A stretch of 64,000 bases of DNA, from NCBI GenBank assembly GCA_030267565.1, contig BRXU01000002.1, forward strand, positions 806,001 through 870,000. The letters run 5' to 3'. Positions 55,301 to 64,000 of this stretch are shown here, piece by piece. The translations under genes and the position numbers were made by a program. The stretch comes from Pleodorina starrii. Lineage: Eukaryota; Chlorophyta; Chlorophyceae; Chlamydomonadales; Volvocaceae. The notes beneath the pieces were generated by a model. The model was not told the origin of the DNA, made no database searches, and saw nothing but the letters and a program-made list of their open reading frames with translations. How positions within the stretch are numbered: position 1 is the stretch's first letter; each line of letters opens with the position of its first letter.

Positions 55301-58300
55301 CACCCCAGCGACCCACCTCTGTGCGCCGCCATCCGCTGCCCGATTCGGTCAACTTGGCGCCGGTAGTAGTCGGCGGCCTCGGCCTGGTCGCGGGGCAGGC
55401 CGCTGGTGACGCCGCCACCCGCCTGGAGAGGGCATGTGTGCGATCGACGGCGGGGGTGCGCAGGGCTTGGGGTAAAGCAATGGGCGGAATGACTATGCAG
55501 GAAGTGACAGGAAGCTACAGCCACCAAAAACGCATTTAAATTCATTTCAAAAATATTAAATATTAATTCTAATTAATTAAATTAAATTAAATGAACTGAT
55601 TAAAATTTGTTAATTAATCAATTAATTTGATCAATGCACAAAGACCCGTCTACGATACCCCACACCACAGGCCCCAGTCCAGCAGCACGATCGGCCCCGC
55701 CCATGGCACACAAAGCGGCCCAACCGAGCGGTGTTAGTGATCGCCCAAGGAAGCCCAACAACCCGGCCCAACCGCCCCGCCCCCGTCACGCAGCCCAGCC
55801 GGCCTCCAACGCACCCCGGGCGCCCGGTCCACCACCTCCCCCAGCAGCGACCGCAGCCCCAGCCGGCGAGGCGCCCCAGTGGCGTTGACGTGGCTGATGT
55901 GGGACTGGGCGGCGGAGGGCAGCGCGGCGGGGTCCAGGGAGGGATCCACACCGCGCAGAATGTCGCGAAGGTGGGATTCGAACCTGTGCGGCAGAGGCAA
56001 GGGCAGCGGCCGGTGCGGGACGGGACGGGATGGGGACGGCGCCGACAGGGTATCTCGAACAAGGTGAAACCACTACGACAAAGAACACAGGGGACAGGGC
56101 CCTCCTGCGGCGTATTTGCACCGATAGTCCTCCAGCGTCTTCCCCCCGGTTCGAATTGGCAACCCATACGCACGTCCCAGCTACCGACCCCCATATAACC
56201 GCCCTCTAATCCGCCCGCCATGCGCCCACGCCATTCCCCCAATGGCCCAGGCCGCCCTACCCAAACGATTTAAGCCACTGCCTTGCAAGTTGCAACCCCC
56301 AAAAGTCCGCAAAACTAGGCCTCGGCCAAAACCATTTCCCAGCTCCCAGGCCATCCCCCATGCGGCAACCAAGCAAGCTGCTTCCAGGATCGCCAAGGCC
56401 GCCAGTCCCCAGCTGCTCTTAAAGATGCGCAATATCGAAAAAAATGACGGCTCCGTCGTAAACCGGGTACCCACTCACTCCTTTCTGGCCTTGTGGCCCC
56501 GGACGTGCTTCTGGATGGTGGTTGCGGCCTCGCTGGCCTGGGGGGCGCGGCGCCGAGGGCCGAGGGACGGAGATACGATGATGGGTTATGAACTACGATG
56601 TAATACGATGCCAACGGTAGGTACCGTAGTCGCCTGCACTTGCACTTGCACGTGCGCGCGTGTCTGCACCTCTGCAGACGTGTGTCTGCACACGTGCACG
56701 CGTGTGTGTGCGTATACACGTGCGTGCGCGTCTGCTCACCTGCGGCAGCTGATCCGCCGCCAGCGTCAGCTTGGTCGCCGCCTCCGCCGCCTCCGCGCGG
56801 CGCCTCTCCTCAGCGCCCAGCAGCGCCTCCCCCACACCGCGCTCCAGGCGAACCGCCGCCAGCAGCACCTTGCAGTCCTCCTCAGCCTTACGACAAACAC
56901 GGCGAAACAAGGTACGGCACCGTACAATGATATGAATGATATGCTTCGTATAACCGGGGATCTGTCGCCAATCACGCCAACAGCCACAAGTGCACTGACG
57001 CACGAATACGGACAAACACATGCATGAACCACAAGGCACACGCACACGCACCAACCCACCACCCCACCAACATACCAACCTGCTGCCGCCGCGAGCGCTC
57101 CCACCACAGCTGGTGCTCCATCGCCGTTATCATGGCGACGGCCTGTCGTACACCTGCCGTACGTGCCGTGTGTGGTCAAAGCGGGCAGCAGCAAGGGTCA
57201 GACCCTGACATGCACAGAGGCGGGGGCACTTCCACTAGTCTACTACTGCAGGAGGCCAGCGCGCGAAGGGAGCGCTACAGGCCACACCTCGCGGAAGATG
57301 CCGTGTGCCGTCCGTCTGGAGAACGCTCGCGCTGCAGAGTAAGGTCCCTCTCCGTGGTTGGATGGTTGGATGGGCCGAATGCATTTGAACAAATGAAGCA
57401 AGAATAAAAGCAGAAGAGCGGGAAATGGAGCACCGAGACACACACACACGCACGCCCAACGCCCAACGGATCACCAAACGCACCTGTCGCGCACTGGTCG
57501 CGGAAGTCCTGTAGCTCCGCCGGTAGATTCCGCATATCAGGGAGCGCCGGGATCTGAATCGATTCGTACGGATCTTGGACGAGCTCCTGCTGCCAGTCCC
57601 CCTGCGGCAGCGCCTCCTCCGGGACGCCGCCGACCTCTTGCGGCGGGCCGTACGGGTGCTGATGCGGCATTGCGACGCCGTACGGGTCATGCGTCGCGAC
57701 AGGCTGCATCTGGGCCATAAAGTTGACTGTCAGGGGCCGGCCTTCTCGCGCGGCCGCTTGTACGGCTTGACGCAGCAGAGCGCGACTGGAGGTAGCGCCG
57801 CCGCCATCGTTATCGATTGTCGCTGTGCCCATTGCCAATGCCGGCGCGGCGCCGCCTCCGGGGGCGGCGGCGCCATCCTGCTGCTGCACGGCGTACGGCA
57901 GATGCCCAGTGTAAGGTGTTTGGTGCGCCGGATTCAAGGCCTGGTAGGTCTGCTGGAAGAGTTGTTGCTGGTACTGCGCTGGAGAAAGCACGGGCTGAGG
58001 AGAGGTTGCGGCAAGGCCGCTGGGAGGGTGGGCCACCGGTGTCGTCCAGGCCGGGTGTACGGAAGGCACGGGCTCGTACAGGGGTATGGACGCGGGCGCC
58101 GGCGGGGGACCTCTCTCCGGCGAAGGCGACGGCTGTGGTTGCTGCCTGCGAAGATGGAACGTTTGAACTCGTGTGGCGTGGGTGTGGACGGGCTCCGCCC
58201 TCCTTGCTAAGCTTGCACGCGATCGTGCGGCGACAGGCTAGGCATAAGGCAGCAGACCATATGGGTCTGCGACGATGTACTCGCTTTGGTAGTCGAGACC

Positions 58301-58330
58301 GCACCCTTTGTTTCTCGAGAAGAGCCCCAT
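52381..58330 (-). CDS. IQ-motif coiled-coil protein, function unknown
   Basis: Exons (minus): 58145-57484, 57331-57288, 57142-57080, 56886-56740, 56537-56479, 55983-55815, 55422-55317, 55006-54816, 54673-54449, 54153-54004, 53702-53544, 53340-53101 and 52737-52381 (TAA), phases consistent (at least 856 residues). A first exon 58330-58281 (MGLFSRNKGCGLDYQS) splices in phase and would give 873 residues but is unproven. Order: Pro/Gln-rich N-terminus, helical segments (EHQLWWERSRRQQ, CKVLLAAVRLERGVGEALLG), an IQ calmodulin-binding motif ATTIQKHVRGHKAR, FESHLRDILRGVDPSLDPAA, coiled coils (ELQAALLEAVGELEQAQLS, LKETNARVSELSGVRADLEA), NPYVAAWYRRAYADQEWQ, then two copies of RY(D/N)RDTP(L/V)VP, and a Pro/Ala-rich tail. 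This resembles ciliary or cytoskeletal scaffold proteins, but I cannot name a family. Confidence 0.8.
55520..55636. repeat. AT-rich low-complexity island in intron
   Basis: About 115 bp of ATTAATTAAATTAAA-like sequence in the IQ-gene intron 55423-55814, in sharp contrast with the GC-rich flanks. Confidence 0.85.
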
Positions 58331-60894
58331 GTCCGATGTCGGTTACAACGCCCCCGCCGAGGTGAGCTTCGTGCGCACAACTTGTGAATGGCAATTGATG
58401 GCGTAAGGGTTTACAATGATGCCAAGTTGTCGCCTTGAAGGTATGTTCGTAAGGTTTTGTGCTCCGGCATGTCAGCTTCGAAAGGCGTAGTAATCAAGTC
58501 AAGCAGGCGGTAATATCCAGTTGAATTTGTACGCGAGAACACTTATAGAAATTTGTGTTGCAGGGCCGTAAACCTGGCCAGTAGCTCCAGAGCCAGTTAG
58601 TTGTCGCCCTAAATTGTTTTCCGTAACGCGCGCAAAACCTCATTCAGTTCTTGTTTGAAAATATATCTGACCTTTACTCTATTCGCTCATTTGATCTTAC
58701 TCCTTAAGCTCTGCTAAACCGTGTCGCGGCACGGTGTCACGACGAAAGACGGAACGACGTTGGTACTCTTGATTAATCTAGGGTCGTTATTTCAAAGTTG
58801 ACACCATGAGGAGAGCAGTGGCACGCTGCACGGCTCAGGTGTGGGCACGGTAGAAGTCTCTGTCAGCTGATGCTCCGGCGAGGCCATCTCAACCTTACCC
58901 TTTGCCACAGATCATACGAGATGGATCATACTTGTCGTCTGTATGCAGCACTAGCGGTCGCCAGTCGACAGGTGAGTCGGCTGCCCGAGGTTTACGTTTC
59001 GTAACCTATCTTCGCGTCAGGACGCTTGAAACAAATCGCTCCCTGCAGAATGCGTTCCAGAACTCGTGAGGTGCTTCGCAAACGGGAATGGCGCAAAGAC
59101 CAAGTTTGATTTGTACGACACCAAAAGGGACGGTGAGTCGCCTGCACGATGACCCCCTCCTGCACCGTGTCCTCCACGACGCTTGACACCTGAGCGGCGA
59201 TTCAGGAGCGCTCACCGTCGTCGAACCTGGCACTGCCATCAATAACCTACCCCTGGCCCCGCACGCACTGCCATCAAGCACCAAACCCGCTGTCCCCCAT
59301 GCTCCCTGCACGGACCGCCCCCGCCGCCGCCACAAGGCTCCCGACCCACATACCCTCTAACATCTATTTCACGCGCAGTGTACCGGGAATTCCAGCCCAA
59401 GTGGGATAAAGCCAATGAGGAGGCCGCTGCCGCCGCGGCGGACCTCGCCGGACCGCCGCCGCGGCCGCGGCGCGCCGGCTTTGGGCAGCCTGACGACCAA
59501 CCCGCCAGCGTCGCGGAGCGGCCGCGCGCGCCGCCACCGGCGCCGGTGCCCGCCGACGCAGACTGGCCGCCGGGGTACGGCGAGCTGCTGCTGTCGTACC
59601 TTCAGGCGGAGTTGCCGCTGACGGCGGAGGAGGCGACCCAGATGGTTGAGGCGGCTAGGCGGGGGCTGCTGCCGGCCAGTCGGGAGCTCATCCGCACTCG
59701 CTACATGCACATTCGGGTGAGGGCGGCTGCCGCTTTGGAGGGATAGCCAAGATGTAGACGATACCGCAGCAGCGTGGAAATGGAGGCGACGTTGGCGAAC
59801 GGACGCAGCATTACTTGGGAGGTTGCTTCGGGGAACGGCGCGCGACTTGAGGGTTCGGTATGGGTGAGAGGGGCGATTTCGGCGACTGAGGCGCGTGCAA
59901 GGCCCTTTAAGGGCGGGAGGGCGCCGCGCTTGCGGATGCCAGGGCCTGGTGTGGTCGGGGGCCTGGCCGCTGCCATGGCCCGGACCAGCCCGACAAATCG
60001 CACTGCATTGGTGGAAAGTTAAAAACTGCTGCTCGTCGCTGCCCTTCCCGAGCCCCCATCCTCCGCCCCGCCCCTCAGGATCTGGAGCCGCGCTTCCCCG
60101 GCTTCAACGCCCGCGCCGCGGTGCTTTCGGAGCCACGCCTGCTGCGCCACTCAGCCTCCAAGCTGATGCGCGCGATGCTCGTGTTCCAGGACCTCTGGTC
60201 GGCAAACCCCGTGGGCCCACTGATGGGCCTCATTGGGAGGTTCATCGTGGCCGACCCCGTCGGCTCCGCCCACCGCCTGCACGCGTTGTCGCGCGCTCTG
60301 CGGTCGGAGCTCGACGTGCCGCTCGACGCGCGTCAACTGACCCCCGGGTCGGTCTTCCTGTCGGAGCGCGTCGCGCCACTGGAGCTCGACGCGCGCGTCG
60401 CGGCCATCGCAACCATCTTTGGCCGCGACGGCGGGCGGCGGCTGCTGGCGGCGGACTTTGACGTGCTGAGGTTCGCACCGCAGGAGCTGAACAGCGCAGT
60501 GCTGGCGCTGCGCGCCGTCTTCGCGGCGCGCGGGTACGGCAAGCCGCGGGAGCACCACGTGGGTACGGCAGAGGGCGCGGCGGAGGCGGCGGCGGACCGT
60601 GCGTATGTCACCGAGTTGGCGGTGGCGTGGCCGGGGCTGTTGGCGCTCACGGGACGTCGCGGGGAGGCGGGCGTGGCGGCGCTGGTTGAAGCGGTACGGC
60701 AGGCGGGCGGGGAACGGTACGGCGGGGAGAGCGGGCGGCGGTCGCTGCTGGCGGATGTGGCGGCGCGGCCGGAGATGTTGCGCGCGGCGGCAGCGGGGCA
60801 GGAGGGGAAAAAGCTGGCGCAGGTGGTGGCGGAGGCGGTGCGGGGGCTGGTGGCGGAACGCGAGGCGGTCGAGGCGTTGGCGGGGGCGGCGTGA
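58329..60894 (+). CDS. uncharacterised protein with mTERF-like helical repeats
   Basis: Exons: 58329-58361, 58911-58971, 59049-59132, 59379-59716 and 60079-60894 (TGA), 443 residues, all phases consistent. The start is MSDVGYNAPAE, followed by a conserved-looking stretch (IIRDGSYLSSVCSTSGRQST, ECVPELVRCFANGNGAKTKF, DLYDTKRDVYREFQPKWDKA), a Pro/Ala linker, then helical repeats of roughly 30 residues with a recurring P/D-x-x-L pattern (LSEPRLLRHSASKLMRAMLVF, LAADFDVLRFAPQELNSAVLAL and similar). The repeat spacing recalls mTERF proteins, but this is weak. No catalytic motif is seen. TGTAA at 61015-61019 is a likely poly(A) signal. Confidence 0.75.
59760..59803 (+). repeat. dispersed intronic repeat, copy 7 (longest)
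   Basis: GATACCGCAGCAGCGTGGAA, then ATGGAGGCGACGTTGGCG and AACGGAC, in intron 4 of the 58329-60894 gene. It joins both halves of the family: the 5' half seen at 778 and 30909, and the 3' half seen at 259 and 3741. Confidence 0.7.
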
Positions 60895-61851
60895 GGGTGA
60901 GGTTGAAGTGAGGCTCCCAAATGCGACAGGCCGTGGCCCGCCACGTAGGACTTTACTGTGGTTAGGAAATTGGGACATGACGTGCGTCACAGCGCCCATC
61001 AAGATTTGGCCGCCTGTAAGGCCTTGAGGCTATCATTGCATGTCGCGTTTGAGGGCGGAGCGGAGAGGCAAAGGTGGGTGGGCGTTGGGCGGGAAGGGCG
61101 GATGCCGTGCCAGTGTGACGAACGCGCTGTGGGGTACCGTACGCTATTTATATCAATGGTTGGCCGCAGTGCCATACTTCGGCCCGGAGCCGTCCCGGGG
61201 ACTTGTTATGGTACGACAAAAACTTGGCCATCCAAAGAACGACTTTCTAACGGCTGTGTCTGGGTTGGGCGTGCAGCGGATGACGGCATCTCGTTGAGAG
61301 GTCTACAGGCCGAGTCGTCCGCTTTTCAGGCGGATGCAAAAGCTGTTCCGCGGGGTTCCACTGTGAAACAGGGTTGGGCTCCCATTGTCGACGCGCACCG
61401 CGCGATCACGCTCGACCTGTTTCGCGATAGCACGACAGCTGAACAGGCCCTAACGGCCCCGCTGACTGCTGTACGAGAAATGTCAGTGTTGAACGACACT
61501 GAAAGCATATCGTGCGTTTGGAGTGCTTCGAGCTCCTAGCGTCTTTGTCTTTGCAACGCTCTGTTCTGTGCAAACCTCCAGCAAAGCACTGGATAAAGTA
61601 CTGGCACGGCATTGGTTAGGATCCGAGATCCAGCTGGGATCCAAACTTAGAACAGACTTTCGGGCTACACACCGATCACCCTTCGTGTTAGCATTGTGAT
61701 AACTAACAATTTATACAGCAATTGCTATGATTGCTGCGGCGAAGTTTGACGTGCACCCTGAAATATCTTGACTGTAAGTCTGTAACGCGAAAGCGTTAAG
61801 AAAAGTCCGCAATCGAAACCTGCGCCTCAGATTGCGTGTGATTCTTAGGTT
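60895..61851. other. 3' region of the mTERF-like gene and upstream region of the RS-rich gene
   Basis: 957 bp with no supported exon. TGTAA at 61015-61019 probably ends the upstream mRNA. The last 250 bp are AT-richer and contain the promoter of the next gene. Confidence 0.5.
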
Positions 61852-64000
61852 ATGTCTAATGCTCAAGATTCCTCACGGCGCTCAGCGCGTTCGGCGATAG
61901 AGGACGGGATTGCATGCGCGGAGCCAGCTGCAAGCAGCGGCCGCTCACCCAGCAAAGTGGCCTTCAAAGACCAGCGGGACGACTACGAATACCGCGGCCG
62001 CTACTCTGACAGCGGGAGCAGCGAATCGGAGCAAACCAGCTGCAGCACCAGCAGCGACGCCAGCAGCAGCCCGGACAGGAGCCGCCGGAGGCACTGCAGC
62101 CGCAGAAGCGGCTGTGACAGCCGCCATGGACGCCGGAGGCGCTCCTCAGACCGGCACCGCAGCAGGGGCCACGAGCCGCGACAGCATAGGCACGCACAAC
62201 AAGGTATGTAGTGGGCGGCTCCTCCGCCTCACGGCGCGCGGAGGAGAAAGCCAGACGGGTTGTGCTTGGCCAGAAAGGTTGGCGTATGGTGATTCTTTTG
62301 GGTCAACTGTTTAACAGTGGACCCATTAAGGGGATGGAGGCCGCGTTGCTGTTGAAGGCAGGCAGCAAGAGGGGTGTGTGTCGAAACCAAACCCCAGCGA
62401 ACCCGCGCGGATAACCTCCCAAACCGCATTCTGGCACTCCGACGCCATCCATTCCATGCGTCCCTTGGAGGGCGCGTCCGGCGCTGCCCCGCCCGAAAGG
62501 GCTCCTGCCAACCCCTTACGCGGGCCGACCTCTGCCTGAAGTGATTCCCGTGCATTGCCCCCAATCCCGACTCCCGTGATGTAACCGCCGTGATGGACCG
62601 TCGTGATACCGTAAACAGGCGCGTCCTCTTCATCGACATCCACACACGCCGCCGCCGCGCTGGCTGGTCCTGGACACCCGGGCGCTGCTGGTCCTGCCAG
62701 CGGTGGCTTTCCGCCGGTGCCCCTCCCTGGAGCCCCGCCCGCTGCCCAGCCGCAGCTGGCGATACAGGGGCCGCAAGGCGTGGCGGCGTGTGCGGGTGAG
62801 GCGGGCCTCTGGAAACCAGCCGCAAGTGGGGAGGAAGGGAAGGGGGTTACACAGCTCGCTAAGGCGGGCCGCCCGCTCGGCTTGGCGCAGCTGTCGCGCG
62901 TTCCGTTACCCAGTGCCCCGCCGCCTCGCCTCGCCTCGCCTCGCTCTGACATGGGACGCCGTTGGGGTTCATCGGCTGCCGTTCAGTGCCCATCAGGTGG
63001 CATTGGGCGCCATTACCCCAAAACCCTAAAACCCCATTACCCCATTGGGCGCCACTACGCCATTACCTGATCCTACATCACTACATCACTACTATCACTA
63101 CTTACATGATCACTACATGACAAGCTGTGCCCACATTGGGTATCCCGCCCGCCCCGTCCCCCATCTTCTCGTTCGCACAGGCTGCCTGCAGCCATACCAT
63201 CCCTACCACCCCGACCAGCAGCTGGCGCTGGCGCTGCTTCCGCCGCCCGGCAGCGGTCCCTTGCCGCGCTCCCCCTCGCCCTCGCCCTCGCCGGCGGGCC
63301 ACCCGGGCCCCACCCGGGCCTACACCTCCCCCCGCAGCGCCCAGGACCCCGCACCCACGCTGCTCCTCTCACCCTACGGCCCCCAACACCACCACCAGCA
63401 CCACCAGCACCACCAGCCCGGCTGTCCTGCCGCTGCCGCGGCGTACGCCGCCGCTGGCGGCAGCCACCCACTTGCGTTTCCCGGCAGCGCAACGCCGCCA
63501 GCATCGTCGCTCATGGAGCCAATGCGCATGCTGGCCCTCAACGGCGCTGCGGCGGCGCGGCCATTGGCGCCGCCAGCGCATCCGGATCCGGGGCCGCCGC
63601 CGGCCGTACAGTACGGTGTCGGCCCGGCGGCGGCGGCGGCCATGGCGGCACCGCCGCCGCATCTGTACTCCCTGCCGCCGCCTCCGGCGCCGCTGCCGCT
63701 GTCGCTGCCGGAGCCGCCGCAGTTGTCGTACGCCGCGCAACAACAGCAGCAGTACCACCACCAGGCGGGCGGGCTGAGCATGTTGTACGACGAGACGATG
63801 CAGGAGGTCGTACTGGCGGATGCCGTAATGGTCAAGGAGCTCGCGAAGCAGGTACGACACACACACAAGTCGCCACGCCGTGCGCTTACATCGCCTCGGT
63901 TCCCTCATCCAGGGGTCTTAGGGTTTTACCCCCCTCCGCCGCCGCTGCAGGGCCATGCGCTGGTGCCCCTCCACGACGCCTACCGCACCAAACTGGCAGC
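61852..64000 (+). CDS. RS-rich, Pro/Gln-rich protein (3' end beyond the window)
   Basis: Exons: 61852-62203, 62619-62795, 63181-63851 and 63952 to the right edge; phases agree and give 415 residues so far. The N-terminal exon is rich in Ser-Arg and Arg-Ser dipeptides ([33 protein letters not shown]), as in splicing-related or condensate-forming nuclear proteins. The middle is Pro/Gly/Ala-rich with YHPYHPDQQLALALLP, then poly-His/Gln patches, and ends in an ordered segment LSMLYDETMQEVVLADAVMV, KELAKQ, GHALVPLHDAYRTKLA. The donor after KELAKQ is GTACGACA. No family recognised; a nuclear role is inferred only from the RS content. Confidence 0.7.

Noticed and set aside
62326..62952. 208-codon minus-strand open frame
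   Set aside because: It overlaps the phase-consistent second exon (62619-62795) of the plus-strand RS-rich gene and shows no family motif.
1..64000. CRISPR arrays, operons or bacterial-type signals
   Set aside because: No regularly spaced dyad repeats of CRISPR type and no prokaryotic gene organisation. All supported genes have spliceosomal introns, and the tandem arrays lack unique spacers.

Overview
This window reads as nuclear DNA of a green alga, most likely a volvocine (Chlamydomonas/Gonium/Volvox-type) species. The DNA is GC-rich, the genes are broken by many short GT-AG introns, exons carry long Ala/Gly/Gln-rich runs, TGTAA (the usual volvocine poly(A) signal) follows several genes, and an interstitial CCCTAAAA array matches the Chlamydomonas-type telomere repeat. 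A plant-type SnRK2 kinase supports a green lineage. The species cannot be fixed from the sequence alone. Gene models were built by eye from conserved protein motifs and by checking that exon phases add up; eight models close in frame from ATG to stop.

Layout, left to right: a possible terminal exon of an unknown gene (1-228, +); the nucleoporin ALADIN, lacking its N-terminus (575-4680, +); an SnRK2 protein kinase (5835-8817, +); a 3.4-kb ORF-poor stretch; an uncharacterised protein with a helix-hairpin-helix motif (12277-15774, -); a two-RRM PHIP1/nucleolin-like protein (16152-20873, +) with a tRNA-derived SINE in its second intron; a plastid-targeted VOC/glyoxalase-fold protein (23182-24769, -); the TFIIH subunit p62/Tfb1 (26024-31895, +) with a non-autonomous hAT-type element in its last intron; a 1354-residue TPR protein (34065-43139, +) with a 1.4-kb minisatellite in one intron; a membrane-anchored TPR-sulfotransferase ending in RDEL (44421-50231, -); two doubtful small ORFs; an IQ-motif coiled-coil protein (52381-58330, -); an uncharacterised 443-residue protein divergent from it (58329-60894, +); and the 5' part of an RS- and Pro/Gln-rich protein (61852 to the right edge, +).

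The genes do not form a pathway. They are housekeeping and signalling genes in both orientations: nuclear pore, transcription/repair, RNA binding, signalling and secretory-pathway sulfation. No single new 'system' is evident. The most notable signals are (1) a predicted ER-retained sulfotransferase with an N-terminal anchor and C-terminal RDEL, (2) two well-delimited mobile elements inside introns, (3) a dispersed intronic repeat of about 30-45 bp found in both orientations in at least six genes, (4) a strongly over-represented octamer GTACGACA/TGTCGTAC that sometimes forms the 5' splice site, and (5) very large low-complexity arrays confined to introns.
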